Of a stretch of 35,702 bases of DNA, positions 16,937 through 26,207 are shown one piece after another. The notes below the pieces were generated by a model, which saw only the letters and a list, made by a program, of their open reading frames with translations, had not been told where the DNA came from and ran no database searches. This DNA is from Actinomycetota bacterium (GTDB taxonomy: Bacteria; Actinomycetota; Actinomycetes; Actinomycetales; Microbacteriaceae), in the NCBI GenBank assembly GCA_029865895.1, contig JARXAN010000014.1, positions 1 to 35,702 on the forward strand, in the 5' to 3' direction. The position numbers were made by a program, and so were the translations under genes. The first letter of the stretch is position 1. Each line of letters starts with the position of its first letter.

Positions 16937-18081
16937 CCAATCTCAAGGAGATGCTGCAGCCAAAGCTGCACGCGCAGTCTCGGCAGTTCTTTTCACTGTT
17001 GGCGCTGACCCTCGCCACGGTAGCAATCGGATTGACCATGGTTGCCAGTGCCTCGGCGGTGGATGCGTTCAAAGAAACCGCTAACGCTGCTTCGATCTTT
17101 CTAAAGCAGGGCGGCTATGCCCTGATTGGTCTCACTGCGATGTTGATTGTCTCCAATCTTTCGATGGATACGCTCAAGCGATTTGCCATGCTTGGGCTTT
17201 TCGTCACCATGGGAGCTCAAGCCGCAACAGTTTTGATTGGTCAGGAGATCAACGGAAACCGAAACTGGTTGAGTTTGGGTTTTGTTGGTGTCCAACCCTC
17301 AGAGTTTCTAAAGCTCGGGTTGATTATTGCGCTTTCGCTCCAGCTGTCGCAGCTAACGGGTTATGAAGAGGACGACAATCCAACCTGGAAACGCGTCTGG
17401 TTCTTCTCCGCGGTGAGCGTTGGCATGGTTGCGGTGCTGAGTAAGGACCTCGGTTCCGGAATCATCATGGTGATCCTATTGATGGGTCTTTACCTAATTG
17501 CCGGAATCAAGATATCGCAATGGTGGACGATTGTGATTGCCGGCCTGGCCCTAGCGGTGTTTTTGGTTTCCAGTTCACCCTCCAGAAGGGTTCGCTTTGA
17601 TGCCTGGCTAAACCCGGCTGCCGCCGACCCGATGGGCGTGAACTGGCAGTTTGAAAAGGGCACCTGGGCACTTGCCTCCGGTGGAATCTTTGGCACCGGT
17701 TTGGGACGCTCCAAGCTCAAGTGGAGCTGGATCCCCGAGGTCGAGAACGACTTTATCTTTGCCATCATTGGCGAAGAGTTGGGCATGATCGGTGCACTCC
17801 TGGTGGTGGCACTGTTTCTAGCCCTCGGGCTTGTGATGTTCAACATTGCCAAATTGCAAACGGATCCGTTTAACCGCAACCTGGTGGTCGGTGTGATGTT
17901 CTGGATTGTGATCCAGGCCTTTATCAACATGGGTGTGGTCGTGGGATTGTTCCCAGTGCTAGGTGTGACACTACCGCTGGTTTCGGCCGGTGGTTCTTCG
18001 TTGATTGCCTCGCTAATGGCAATCGGAGTGGTGTTGGCGGTTGAGCGGGATCGAACCGCAAACCTAGGACGCAGAAGGTGA
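16933..18081 (+). CDS. ftsW: SEDS-family peptidoglycan glycosyltransferase FtsW
   Basis: Polymerises lipid II into septal glycan together with FtsI. The 382-residue multi-spanning membrane protein shows the SEDS signatures PSEFLKLG, the loop PEVENDFIFAIIGEELG (with the conserved acidic residue thought to be catalytic) and PLVSAGGSS near the end. The GTG start overlaps murD by 4 bases and the stop overlaps murG by 4. RodA is the main alternative, but position within the dcw cluster between murD and murG favours FtsW. A long open frame on the opposite strand (17490-18119) is a shadow. Confidence 0.94.
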   Translation: MTNLKEMLQPKLHAQSRQFFSLLALTLATVAIGLTMVASASAVDAFKETANAASIFLKQGGYALIGLTAMLIVSNLSMDTLKRFAMLGLFVTMGAQAATVLIGQEINGNRNWLSLGFVGVQPSEFLKLGLIIALSLQLSQLTGYEEDDNPTWKRVWFFSAVSVGMVAVLSKDLGSGIIMVILLMGLYLIAGIKISQWWTIVIAGLALAVFLVSSSPSRRVRFDAWLNPAAADPMGVNWQFEKGTWALASGGIFGTGLGRSKLKWSWIPEVENDFIFAIIGEELGMIGALLVVALFLALGLVMFNIAKLQTDPFNRNLVVGVMFWIVIQAFINMGVVVGLFPVLGVTLPLVSAGGSSLIASLMAIGVVLAVERDRTANLGRRR

Positions 18082-19157
18082 CAAAGTTCCTGCTTGCAGG
18101 AGGTGGCACCGCTGGGCACGTGAATCCAATGCTGGCGCTCGCGCAGTCACTGCGTTCGCAGGATCACGAGGTTCGCACCCTTGGAACCAAGGAGGGCCTA
18201 GAAGCTAGATTGGTCCCACAGCGTGGCTTTGAGCTACTCACGATTGCCAGGTTGCCATTTCCAAGAAAGCCTTCCGGCTATGCGCTGATGTTTCCCTTTA
18301 GGTTCGCGGTTGCTGTTTCTCAGGTCATGAAAATGATCAAGACCCACAAGATTGAGGCGGTGGTTGGCTTCGGCGGTTATGCCTCGGCACCGGCATACCT
18401 GGCAGCATTTTTGGCTAGAAAACCTCTGGTCATCCACGAGGCGAATGCGCTGGCTGGAATCGCAAACCGCATCGGAGCCAAGCTCACCAAACACATTGCC
18501 GTGGCATTTCCAAACAGTGACCTATCGCCTGCTGCCCTTACCGGTATGCCGCTTCGACCAGAGATTCTGGATGCGGTTGCCGGATACGACAAAGAGCAGG
18601 CACGCCTGGAACTTGGCCTAAACCCCTTTATGACGACCCTCTTGGTCACCGGAGGCTCGCTCGGGGCCAAGAGCATCAACGAAGCGATAATCGCTTCCAA
18701 AGCGGTATTGAACGCGGCTGGTATCCAAATCCTGCACATCGTGGGAGACAGGGCCAATCTCGATGAGGTTTCGGAGCCCGGTTATCGTCGTTTGGCGTAT
18801 TGCGATCGCATGGATGCGGCCATTGCCGCCTCAGACATGGCGGTATCGAGGGCAGGAAGTTCCACCGTGAGTGAATTTGCGGCCTGTGGGCTACCGGCAA
18901 TCTATGTGCCGTACCCGGTAGGCAACGGTGAGCAAAAGTTCAACGCGGCAACCGTGGTGGAGGCAGGCGGCGGAAAACTGGTGGCCGATGCTGATTTCAC
19001 CGCTGAGTATCTTGCCACCGAGTTAATCCCAGCCATGAGTCACAGCTCATCACTTCGAAGAATGTCGGAGGCGGCAAAATCAGTGGGAATTCCCGACGCA
19101 ACCGAGCGGCTACGCGATCTAGTGCTTGCGGCAGTGAATACTAATACCCGTGATTAA
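18078..19157 (+). CDS. murG: UDP-GlcNAc:lipid I N-acetylglucosaminyltransferase MurG
   Basis: Adds GlcNAc to lipid I, producing lipid II at the inner membrane face. The 359-residue protein has the N-terminal glycine-rich [10 protein letters not shown] (8-17), VGFGGYAS, a second Gly-rich loop TGGSLGA and the donor-binding region [24 protein letters not shown]. The GTG start is coupled to ftsW by a 4-base overlap. It overlaps the murC start by 8 bases. Confidence 0.95.
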   Translation: MTKFLLAGGGTAGHVNPMLALAQSLRSQDHEVRTLGTKEGLEARLVPQRGFELLTIARLPFPRKPSGYALMFPFRFAVAVSQVMKMIKTHKIEAVVGFGGYASAPAYLAAFLARKPLVIHEANALAGIANRIGAKLTKHIAVAFPNSDLSPAALTGMPLRPEILDAVAGYDKEQARLELGLNPFMTTLLVTGGSLGAKSINEAIIASKAVLNAAGIQILHIVGDRANLDEVSEPGYRRLAYCDRMDAAIAASDMAVSRAGSSTVSEFAACGLPAIYVPYPVGNGEQKFNAATVVEAGGGKLVADADFTAEYLATELIPAMSHSSSLRRMSEAAKSVGIPDATERLRDLVLAAVNTNTRD

Positions 19158-20538
19158 GCCAGACTTCTCCCAACCCATTCCTGACGACCTAGGTACCGTG
19201 CATTTCATCGGCATCGGCGGTAGCGGAATGTCTGGCATCGCTCGGCTCACCATCGGTATGGGCCATAAGGTCACCGGCTCTGACCTGCGCGATACCTCCA
19301 ATGTGAAGGCACTTAGAGAACTTGGTGCACAGATCCACATTGGACACGCAGCCGAGCACCTTGGTAACCCGGACACCGTGGTTGTTACCAGCGCGCTCTG
19401 GCCCACTAACCCTGAGCTTCTGCTTGCTCAGGAGCGCGGACTCCCGATTCTGCACCGATCAGCCCTTTTGGCACACCTTGCCTCCAAGGGCGAGCTGATT
19501 GCGGTCGCAGGCGCGCACGGCAAGACCACCTCGACCGGAATGGTCATCACCGCACTAAACCGCCTCGGAGCGGACCCAAGCTTTGTGAACGGCGGAGTGA
19601 TCCAGGAATACGGTGCCTCCGCCGGTTTTGGCAAGGGCGAGCACTTTGTAATCGAGGCCGACGAGTCAGATAGCTCCTTCCTGCACTACAAGACAGAGGT
19701 GGCACTTATCACCAACGTCGACCCAGATCACCTGGACCACTTTGGTTCACTCGATGCATTCGAGGGTGAGTTTGCGAAGTTTGCCGATGCGGCGGGTTCG
19801 CTAGTTGCCATCTCCTCAGATGACCCGGGAGCAGTTCGAGTTACCAAGCGCCTAAAGCACTCAAACATCATCACCTTTGGCACAGCCAGCGATGCAAATG
19901 TTCGGGCGAAGAACGTATCCGCCGATTCTGGAAACGTCACCTTCGACTTGGAGTATCAGGGCAAGAGCGCATCTCTTGGACTAAAGATTCCAGGCCACCA
20001 CAATGCCCTCAACGCCGCGGGAGCGGTTGCGGTGCTGGTCGGGCTGGGCTTTGATTTCGAGGCTTCCGCCGAGGCTGTTGCGACATTCTCGGGAACCGAA
20101 CGTCGCTTCGAGCTCCACGGCGAGCGCAGGGGAGTGCGGGTCTATGACGACTTCGCACACCACCCAACCGAGGTTGCGGCAGCGCTCACGGCTGCCAGGG
20201 CAGTGGTTGGTCAGGGAAAGCTAATTACCGTATTCCAGCCACACTTGTTTTCCAGAACCCGCATCTTTCAGGCTGAATTTGCCCAGGCACTAGCGCTAAG
20301 TGACCAGGTGGTTTGCCTAGAAATCTATGCGGCCCGGGAAGATCCGGAACCAGGTGTCACAGGCGCGTTGATTGCTGATCGCTTCGAAGACCCAGCGCGT
20401 ATGCACTATGTGCCTGTTTGGGACGATGTCCCAGCTGTTGCAGCTGGACTTGCCCAAAACGGTGACTTCATCATCACCATGGGTTGCGGCGACATCTACC
20501 GCATGGTGCCAGCCCTCCTGGAAGCCCTGGAGGCTTAG
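19150..20538 (+). CDS. murC: UDP-MurNAc:L-Ala ligase MurC
   Basis: Adds L-alanine to UDP-MurNAc, starting the peptide stem. The 462-residue protein has the N-terminal dinucleotide-type fold [12 protein letters not shown], the MurC-specific ATP loop GAHGKT (121-126) and DDFAHHPTE in the central domain. The GTG start lies within the murG end; the stop is directly followed by the ftsQ start, and GGAGG (20529-20533) near its end serves as the ftsQ ribosome binding site. murB, which makes the MurC substrate, is not in the cluster. Confidence 0.95.
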   Translation: MIKPDFSQPIPDDLGTVHFIGIGGSGMSGIARLTIGMGHKVTGSDLRDTSNVKALRELGAQIHIGHAAEHLGNPDTVVVTSALWPTNPELLLAQERGLPILHRSALLAHLASKGELIAVAGAHGKTTSTGMVITALNRLGADPSFVNGGVIQEYGASAGFGKGEHFVIEADESDSSFLHYKTEVALITNVDPDHLDHFGSLDAFEGEFAKFADAAGSLVAISSDDPGAVRVTKRLKHSNIITFGTASDANVRAKNVSADSGNVTFDLEYQGKSASLGLKIPGHHNALNAAGAVAVLVGLGFDFEASAEAVATFSGTERRFELHGERRGVRVYDDFAHHPTEVAAALTAARAVVGQGKLITVFQPHLFSRTRIFQAEFAQALALSDQVVCLEIYAAREDPEPGVTGALIADRFEDPARMHYVPVWDDVPAVAAGLAQNGDFIITMGCGDIYRMVPALLEALEA

Positions 20539-21318
20539 TTGAAGCGACCGGAGCGCGAGCTTATTGGTAGGGAAATAAAGCGCGTAAAGAACAGCGTCAA
20601 GCCCAAATCTGCCAAAAAGACCAAGCCCTCCGGTTTTCGCATTCTGGGCACAACCCTGTTTGTGGCGGGCCCAATTGCCCTGATTTTGCTGGTGGTAGCA
20701 ACCCTGTTCACTCCGATGCTGGCAATCGAGCAGATTAAAGTAACCGGCAACGACCGAATCAAGGCCAGCAAAGTGATGGGAGCTTTGGAGGAATTGGTTG
20801 GTAAGCCGCTAACCACCGTCTCGCAAGACAACGTTGCGGATTTGCTAGCTGACTTCGCCCTGATCGAGACCTTTGCACTTCAGGCGGAGCCGCCGCACAC
20901 ATTGACCGTCAAAATCCGAGAGCGTCAGCCGATTGTGATCTTGGTCCGCGGGGGTAAGAACTATCTCTACGATGCCGCCGGCGTGCGGATTGACGTGGCA
21001 AATGCCAAGGACAAATACCCGTACTTCCGTTTCACCGCTGATCCTTTGAAGGACAAGAAGTACAAAACCGCCATGGATGTACTGCTCTCGCTACCGGTTT
21101 CCACCTATAAGCAGGTCTTCTCAATTCAGGTGAGTGACCAGCTCACCACCGACCTGATACTTCGCAAGAGCGATAGCCGCGTTATCTGGGGAAATGCCAA
21201 GCAGGGGCTGCTAAAGGCAGAAGTGTTGAATTCGTTGATTAAGACCGGTGTGAAGCCTGGGGTAACGATTGATGTTTCCTCTCCGAAAGCCCCTGTAGTT
21301 ACCTATCCAAACTACTGA
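20539..21318 (+). CDS. ftsQ: Cell division protein FtsQ
   Basis: A 259-residue bitopic membrane protein linking cytoplasmic and periplasmic division proteins. It has a basic cytoplasmic tail (about 1-33), one membrane helix (about 35-58), a POTRA domain starting IEQIKVTGNDRIKASKV (about 64-80) and an FtsQ beta domain. The TTG start follows the murC stop with no gap and has GGAGG five bases upstream. No ftsA lies between it and ftsZ, as usual in actinobacteria. The gap to ftsZ is 137 bases and carries leader signals. Confidence 0.92.
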   Translation: MKRPERELIGREIKRVKNSVKPKSAKKTKPSGFRILGTTLFVAGPIALILLVVATLFTPMLAIEQIKVTGNDRIKASKVMGALEELVGKPLTTVSQDNVADLLADFALIETFALQAEPPHTLTVKIRERQPIVILVRGGKNYLYDAAGVRIDVANAKDKYPYFRFTADPLKDKKYKTAMDVLLSLPVSTYKQVFSIQVSDQLTTDLILRKSDSRVIWGNAKQGLLKAEVLNSLIKTGVKPGVTIDVSSPKAPVVTYPNY

Positions 21319-21401
21319 TTCGTCTCATTTGCGACACGCCCGAGTTCCTCGAGCAATTAGGGGCAAACGGGGCCTAACTTTCTGGCGCAAATTGAATTCG
21401 C

Positions 21402-21433
21402 CTCAAAGGGTTAAGCCTCAGCCTTAACTTGAG
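21402..21433 (+). promoter_or_regulatory. Bulged stem-loop in the ftsZ leader
   Basis: CTCAA (21402-21406), bulge AGG and GTTAAG (21410-21415) pair with CTTAAC TTGAG (21423-21433), giving 11 pairs around the loop CCTCAGC. It ends 9 bases before the ftsZ ribosome binding site AAGGAGGA (21443-21450). The loop bases CCTC are complementary to GAGG of that site. TTTT at 21436-21439 also makes a weak terminator or attenuator possible. The remainder of the gap (21319-21401) is featureless apart from a small GGCG/CGCC repeat (21384-21402); I could not place a ftsZ promoter with confidence. Confidence 0.55.
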
Positions 21434-21455
21434 AGTTTTCACAAGGAGGAACATC

Positions 21456-22625
21456 GTGGCTCAGACACCGAACTATCAGGCAGTTATCAAGGTCGTTGGC
21501 GTTGGTGGCGGTGGTGTGAATGCGCTAAACCGCATGATCCAGTCTGGCCTCCGCGGAGTTGAGTTTGTAGCGGTAAACACCGATGCACAGGCGCTGTTGA
21601 TGAGCGATGCCGATGTGAAGTTGGACATTGGTCGCGACATCACCCGCGGTCTTGGTGCCGGAGCAGACCCAGAGGTAGGTCGCCGCGCTGCTGAAGAGCA
21701 CGAGAATGAAATTGAGTCCGCACTCAAGGGTGCCGACATGGTCTTTGTGACCGCTGGCGAGGGTGGCGGTACCGGTACCGGAGCAGCCCCAGTGGTGGCA
21801 AGAATTGCGAAGCGCTTGGGCGCATTGACCGTGGGTGTTGTAACCCGCCCATTCAACTTTGAGGGTAAGCGTCGCGCAGTCCAGGCTGACGAGGGTATTC
21901 GTGCCCTTCGTGCCGAGGTTGACACTTTGATCGTGGTTCCAAACCAGCGTCTGTTGGAGATGTCGAACAAGAAGATTTCTGCCATCGAGGCCTTCATCAC
22001 CGCGGACGACGTGCTACGCGCCGGAGTTCAGGGCATCAGCGATCTAATCGTCATCCCGGGTCTTATCAACCTTGACTTCAACGACGTCAAGTCGGTCATG
22101 CAGGGCGCCGGAAGCGCTTTGATGGGCATCGGAACCGCCAAGGGCGAGGACCGTGCAGTTCGCGCCGCTGAGATTGCAGTTTCATCGCCACTACTTGAGG
22201 CAACCATCGAGGGTGCTCACGGAGTTCTGCTTTTGGTCCAGGGTGCCTCAGACCTAGGTCTTCACGAAATCGACGACGCTGCCCGCCTAGTGCAGGAAGC
22301 TGTTCACCCAGAGGCAAACATCATCTTCGGTGCAACCATCGAAGACACCTTGGGCGACGAGGTTCGCATCACCGTTATCGCCGCCGGCTTTGACGGTGGA
22401 GAGCCTACCTACCGCAAGTTCGAGGCCCCAGCTGCCGCAGCGCTTCCAGTGGAGCCAGCGGTTGCTGCAGCACCGGTGGCAGATTACGCGGTCGCCGAGG
22501 CAGCTCAGGAACTTCCAACCAGCGAGCAGGTGATCCAGAGCGAAACCTTGGTCAGCGCGCACAGCGTTCCAAACTCCAACGGCCAGTTCGGCGATGACTT
22601 GGATCTTCCTGAATTCTTCCGTTGA
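21456..22625 (+). CDS. ftsZ: Cell division protein FtsZ
   Basis: Tubulin-like GTPase that forms the Z ring. The 389-residue protein has [13 protein letters not shown] near the N-terminus, the GTP-binding signature GGGTGTG (103-109), NxDFxD-type synergy loop residues in [10 protein letters not shown], an Ala/Val/Pro-rich linker (about 320-378) and the conserved C-terminal peptide [10 protein letters not shown] that binds partners such as SepF and FtsW. GTG at 21456 with AAGGAGGA 5 bases upstream is preferred over the upstream frame start at 21429, which lies in the leader stem-loop. The stop overlaps the yggS start (TTGA). Confidence 0.97.
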   Translation: MAQTPNYQAVIKVVGVGGGGVNALNRMIQSGLRGVEFVAVNTDAQALLMSDADVKLDIGRDITRGLGAGADPEVGRRAAEEHENEIESALKGADMVFVTAGEGGGTGTGAAPVVARIAKRLGALTVGVVTRPFNFEGKRRAVQADEGIRALRAEVDTLIVVPNQRLLEMSNKKISAIEAFITADDVLRAGVQGISDLIVIPGLINLDFNDVKSVMQGAGSALMGIGTAKGEDRAVRAAEIAVSSPLLEATIEGAHGVLLLVQGASDLGLHEIDDAARLVQEAVHPEANIIFGATIEDTLGDEVRITVIAAGFDGGEPTYRKFEAPAAAALPVEPAVAAAPVADYAVAEAAQELPTSEQVIQSETLVSAHSVPNSNGQFGDDLDLPEFFR

Positions 22626-23317
22626 GCCAACTAGCTTCTAGATACCAACAGGTGCTGGCAAGGATTGCCAGTGCCTGTTTGGCTTCTGGTCGAAACGAAT
22701 CTGACGTCGAGCTGGTAGCAATCACCAAGAATCACCCCGCTGAAGTTGTTGCCGAGCTAGTCGATTTGGGTCATTGGCACTTTGGCGAAAATCGCGACCA
22801 GGAGGCTTCACCAAAAAGCCTCAGGCTCGCAGAAATCCGCCCGGATTCCAAGCCCACCTGGCACTTCGTAGGACAGCTGCAAAGCAACAAGGTCAAGTCT
22901 GTATTGCGCTACGCAAGAGTCATCCACTCCATCGATAGAGCTTCATTGGTAAGTGAATTGGCAAAGCAGCTCCCAAAGTTTGAGGGCTCATACTCGGGCT
23001 TTATAGAACTCAACCTGACTGCCGACCCTGGCCGAGGGGGAGTGCTACCGGAGAACCTGCCAGCCTTGGCGGAATCGGTGCTAAACCTTGAAAACTTTGA
23101 ACTACTTGGCGTGATGGCGGTTGCCGGGCTTGGTGAAGATCCAAAAGCCGAGTTCGAAAAGGTACTTACTGCTAGCCGCAAACTTCAAGAACTTGCACCT
23201 TCGGCAAACCAACTCTCAATTGGCATGAGCGAGGACTTTGAGGTAGCAATTGCCTTGGGTGCGACACACATACGAGTTGGCTCGGCAATCACGGGCCCAA
23301 GGCCTACTAACGCTTAG
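22622..23317 (+). CDS. yggS: YggS-type pyridoxal phosphate homeostasis protein
   Basis: A PLP-binding protein of the YggS/PROSC family that helps buffer free pyridoxal phosphate; no catalytic activity is established for the family. The 231-residue protein is a single TIM-barrel domain with the PLP lysine in VAITKNHP (about residue 36), [18 protein letters not shown] and [25 protein letters not shown] at the C-terminus. The TTG start overlaps the ftsZ stop by 4 bases, without a clear ribosome binding site, so translation is probably coupled to ftsZ. The laccase-domain gene pgeF (yfiH/ylmD), which often lies between ftsZ and yggS, is missing. Confidence 0.9.
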   Translation: MSQLASRYQQVLARIASACLASGRNESDVELVAITKNHPAEVVAELVDLGHWHFGENRDQEASPKSLRLAEIRPDSKPTWHFVGQLQSNKVKSVLRYARVIHSIDRASLVSELAKQLPKFEGSYSGFIELNLTADPGRGGVLPENLPALAESVLNLENFELLGVMAVAGLGEDPKAEFEKVLTASRKLQELAPSANQLSIGMSEDFEVAIALGATHIRVGSAITGPRPTNA

Positions 23318-23342
23318 TCTTGAAGCAATCTAAGGAGTAATG

Positions 23343-23735
23343 ATGGGCGCAGTTAATTCGGTTATGACTTTCTTTGGTTTTGGATCAGCCGAACCGCAGA
23401 AGGTGGAAACTAGCAGTGCAAAGCCTCGTCCGGCTGCCGCTAGACCTCGTCGCGGTTCCGAGATGTCAGAGATCATCACACTTGAGGCGCAGACTTACGC
23501 AGACTCCAAGGAAGTGGCTTTCCACTACCGCCAGGGCGTGCCGGTAATCGTGAACATCGGTGCAATGAGCGAAGCAGACGCCAAGCGCATGTTGGACTTC
23601 ATGCTTGGCCTAAAGGAAGCCCTTGAGGGCCAGATTCGTCGCGTCACACCAAAGGTATTTTTGCTAAGCCCAAGCCACGTCGAGGTAAACGACGGCGAGC
23701 AGGAAGCTAGCGACTCGGACAACCTGCTCGACTAA
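23343..23735 (+). CDS. sepF: Cell division protein SepF
   Basis: Membrane anchor of the Z ring in actinobacteria, which lack FtsA. The 130-residue protein starts with an amphipathic segment (NSVMTFFGFG, about 4-13), a basic Ala/Pro/Arg linker (about 25-40) and the SepF core (about 43-118, including VIVNIGAMSEADAKRMLDF). Two ATGs adjoin (23340 and 23343); the second has AAGGAG (23332-23337) at 5 bases against 2 for the first, and is chosen. It lies 25 bases after yggS and 2 bases before yggT. Confidence 0.93.
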   Translation: MGAVNSVMTFFGFGSAEPQKVETSSAKPRPAAARPRRGSEMSEIITLEAQTYADSKEVAFHYRQGVPVIVNIGAMSEADAKRMLDFMLGLKEALEGQIRRVTPKVFLLSPSHVEVNDGEQEASDSDNLLD

Positions 23736-23737
23736 GC

Positions 23738-24022
23738 ATGGGAATCCTCGGCACCATCCTTTACTGGGCGTTGCAACTTTTCGTCTACGCAATGTTTGCC
23801 AGGTTCATTGTTGACTTCATCATGTCGGTTAACCGTGGCTGGCGACCCCCTGCAATTTTGATGCCGGTGGTTGATTTTGCCTTCACAATCACCGATCTAC
23901 CGCTGAAATTTGTCCGGAGGTTTGTGCGCCCGGTCCGATTGGGTGTTGTGGCTTTGGATTTGGCTTGGACAATTGTGCTTATTGCGGCACTTTTTCTTCA
24001 GCGCTTGGTTGTAAGCCTCTAA
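23738..24022 (+). CDS. YggT family membrane protein
   Basis: A 94-residue protein with two hydrophobic helices (about 2-27 and 67-92) and the family pattern FARFIVDFIMSVNRGWRPP, DLPLKFVRRFVRPVRLG between them. YggT proteins commonly lie between sepF and divIVA in Gram-positive division clusters. The molecular role is not established; a part in envelope or osmotic functions has been proposed for homologues. The ATG follows the sepF stop by 2 bases. I see no strong ribosome binding site. Confidence 0.87.
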   Translation: MGILGTILYWALQLFVYAMFARFIVDFIMSVNRGWRPPAILMPVVDFAFTITDLPLKFVRRFVRPVRLGVVALDLAWTIVLIAALFLQRLVVSL

Positions 24023-24037
24023 GGCGAATAACATAGT
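24009..24037 (+). promoter_or_regulatory. Possible promoter for divIVA
   Basis: TTGTAA (24009-24014), a 17-base spacer and CATAGT (24032-24037) form a moderate -35/-10 pair overlapping the yggT end. Each box matches its consensus at 4 of 6 positions. Confidence 0.3.
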
Positions 24038-24040
24038 GAA

Positions 24041-24054
24041 AGCGCTTTTGCGCT
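24041..24054 (+). promoter_or_regulatory. Small hairpin in the divIVA leader
   Basis: AGCGC, loop TTTT, GCGCT forms a 5-bp stem 6 bases before the ribosome binding site GGAAGG (24061-24066). No T-run follows, so it is not an intrinsic terminator. Confidence 0.35.
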
Positions 24055-24073
24055 GTATCAGGAAGGTGCAACA

Positions 24074-24766
24074 ATGGCGCTGACGCCCGAAGAAGTTGTA
24101 AACAAGAGATTTACCATCGTCAAGTTCCGCGAGGGCTACGACCAGGATGAAGTCGATGACTTCTTAGACGAAGTTGTTTTGGAGCTTCGCAGCCTGGCTA
24201 ACCAGAACGATGAGCTGCGCCAGCAGCTAGAGACCGCCAAGGCTCAGGCACAGGCCGCTCCTGCGGTTTCTGCAGCAGACTTCCCAGTTGCTCCGGTGGT
24301 AGCCGCCGCTGTGCCTAGCGCAGCCGATGCCAGCAACTCTCACAGCCTTTTGGAGCTTGCCCGCAAGCTACACGAGGAGCACGTCCGCGAGGGTCTTACC
24401 AAGCGCGACCAGCTCATTCGTGACGGCCAGGAGAACGCAGCTCGTTTGGTTCGTGACGCTGAGGCGCAGGCCAGAGCTGTTCTTGGCCAGCTAGAGCTTG
24501 ACCGCAAGGCAATTGAGAACACCATCGACGAACTTCGCGACTTCGAGCACGACTACCGTGGTCGCCTGCGCGAATACATCGAGTCGCAGCTGACCACCTT
24601 AATTCGCGAGGAGTCCTTCGAGCAGCCTCTGGAGGCTGCAGCGAAGATCGAGTTCGCAGCGCTAACCGAACTTGAGACTGACGAAGACGAGCTAGAGGAA
24701 GTTGTTGTTGCCTCTACCGCAGTTGAGGATGAAGACGAAGCTGAAGCTCCAAGTGAGCGGAACTAG
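24074..24766 (+). CDS. divIVA: Polar growth and division protein DivIVA (Wag31)
   Basis: A coiled-coil scaffold that gathers at cell poles and septum and directs wall growth in actinobacteria. The 230-residue protein has the lipid-binding N-terminal domain MALTPEEVVNKRFTIVKFRE followed by GYDQDEVDDFLDEV and a first coiled coil (to about 58). An Ala/Pro/Val-rich linker (about 58-85) and a long second coiled coil (about 90-185) follow, with an acidic tail. GGAAGG precedes the ATG. The acidic 3' end is overlapped by the start of lspA. Confidence 0.93.
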   Translation: MALTPEEVVNKRFTIVKFREGYDQDEVDDFLDEVVLELRSLANQNDELRQQLETAKAQAQAAPAVSAADFPVAPVVAAAVPSAADASNSHSLLELARKLHEEHVREGLTKRDQLIRDGQENAARLVRDAEAQARAVLGQLELDRKAIENTIDELRDFEHDYRGRLREYIESQLTTLIREESFEQPLEAAAKIEFAALTELETDEDELEEVVVASTAVEDEDEAEAPSERN

Positions 24767-25247
24767 AGCTAGAACCCTCCTTTTCCTCGGAATAGGTGTC
24801 GTCTTAGTTTTTCTAGATCAGCTGACCAAAGAGCTTGCAATTGCTGAGCTGTCAGACGGTTCTGTGGTTCCAGTTATCGGCGAAGTCTTGCGATTCCGCT
24901 TGGTCTATAACGATGCCGCGGCGTTCTCGCTCGGTGTCGGTCAGACCTGGGTCTTGGCAATCATTGCGATAGGCGCAGTCTTGGCGCTTTTGTGGTTTGG
25001 GCCAAAGGCTAAAAACCTCACCTGGACTGTTATCGCCGGACTGGTTCTCGGTGGAGCAGCCGGCAACCTGGTGGATCGCCTCACCAGAGCACCTGGATTC
25101 CTAAATGGTCACGTTGTCGACTTCATATCGATCCCGTTTAACTTCCCGATCTTTAATCTGGCAGACACCTTCTTGGTAATCGGAGTTTCATTGGCCATGA
25201 TCCGAGTGGTCATGGGGGATGAAGTGGGCGGCAAGGTTGGCAAGTAA
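24753..25247 (+). CDS. lspA: Lipoprotein signal peptidase LspA
   Basis: Cleaves signal peptides from prolipoproteins in the membrane. From the GTG at 24753 the product is 164 residues with four membrane helices; the aspartate pair is seen in GNLVDRL and FNLADTF. The usual NxGAAF motif reads NDAAAF here, with Ala for Gly. GTG 24753 gives a normal N-terminus and a 14-base overlap with divIVA. An ATG at 24729 in the same frame is possible and would add 8 residues; neither has a good ribosome binding site. It is followed by rluD with a small overlap. Confidence 0.9.
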   Translation: MSGTRARTLLFLGIGVVLVFLDQLTKELAIAELSDGSVVPVIGEVLRFRLVYNDAAAFSLGVGQTWVLAIIAIGAVLALLWFGPKAKNLTWTVIAGLVLGGAAGNLVDRLTRAPGFLNGHVVDFISIPFNFPIFNLADTFLVIGVSLAMIRVVMGDEVGGKVGK

Positions 25248-26172
25248 ATACCTTCCGGTTCCAGATTCCCTATCCGGCGAGCGAGCAGATGCTGCGCTTG
25301 CCAAAATGCTTGGCATCAGCCGCAGCCAAGCCGCTGACTTACTTGCCGAGGGAGCTGTCACTCGGGCCGGAAAGACGCTCGGTAAGTCGGATCGACTGGA
25401 GCTAGATCAAATCATCGAGGTTGAGCTGGTTGAGCGCTCTACCGAACCCGAGGTAATCGCGCAGGATGTTGCCGAACTCAAGGTTGTTTTTCAAGATGAG
25501 CACATGATAGTCATCGACAAGCCAGCCGGTGTCGTCTCACACCCCTCCCTGGGTTTTGATGGCCCCAGCGTGCCGGGAGTGCTGCTGGCCAGGGGAATCC
25601 AGCTCGCCACCTCCGGAGCGCAAGAGCGCCAGGGGATTGTGCAGCGCTTAGATGTTGGAACCAGCGGCCTGATGGTGCTTGCCAAGGGGGAGCGGGCCTA
25701 TTCGGTTCTCAAGCAGGCATTTCGCGACCGGACGGTGAAGAAGACTTACCACGCCCTGGCACAGGGACATCCAGATCCTGCTCAGGGGACGATTGACACG
25801 CCAATTGCGCGCAGCACAAAGCATGACTACAAGTTCACCATCTCCGCAGATGGCAAGAACGCCGTAACCCACTACAAAACCATTGAACTGCTGCCTTCGG
25901 CGGCCCTGATGGAAATTGGGCTAGAAACCGGCAGAACCCATCAGATCAGGGTTCACTTTGCTCACTTCAGACACCCGTTGGTCGGAGATCCGCTGTACGG
26001 CAGTGATCCAAAACTGGCAGCGGCACTGAAGTTGGATCGGCAGTGGCTGCACGCTCACAAGTTGGCATTTGCGCATCCAATTTCTGGCGATTGGGTCGAA
26101 TTTGTCAGCGAGTATCCGCAAGAATTGAAACTCGCCCTAGACCGACTCAGGGATGTTGATTTTCGGCTCTAG
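25237..26172 (+). CDS. rluD: RluD-type 23S rRNA pseudouridine synthase
   Basis: Isomerises uridines of large-subunit rRNA to pseudouridine. From the TTG at 25237 the product is 311 residues, with an N-terminal S4 RNA-binding domain (about 12-70) and a catalytic domain with RLDVGTSG (catalytic Asp139), followed by KTYHAL and GRTHQIRVHFAH. The start is uncertain: TTG 25237 matches the family N-terminus (SKYLPVPD) and GGGCGG lies 5 bases upstream, while an ATG at 25219 would add 6 residues and overlap lspA by 29 bases. The exact uridine targets are inferred from RluA/RluD relatives. Confidence 0.9.
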   Translation: MASKYLPVPDSLSGERADAALAKMLGISRSQAADLLAEGAVTRAGKTLGKSDRLELDQIIEVELVERSTEPEVIAQDVAELKVVFQDEHMIVIDKPAGVVSHPSLGFDGPSVPGVLLARGIQLATSGAQERQGIVQRLDVGTSGLMVLAKGERAYSVLKQAFRDRTVKKTYHALAQGHPDPAQGTIDTPIARSTKHDYKFTISADGKNAVTHYKTIELLPSAALMEIGLETGRTHQIRVHFAHFRHPLVGDPLYGSDPKLAAALKLDRQWLHAHKLAFAHPISGDWVEFVSEYPQELKLALDRLRDVDFRL

Positions 26173-26207
26173 GCTTAGGGCCCGTAGTTGAATAGGTGGA
26201 GGTGAAA

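Noticed and set aside
17490-18119. 209-codon open frame on the minus strand
   Set aside because: It is fully antisense to ftsW and the murG start, rich in Ser, Pro and Thr, with no family resemblance; a shadow frame.
21476-22000. 174-codon open frame on the minus strand
   Set aside because: Antisense to the most conserved part of ftsZ; composition is typical of a shadow frame.
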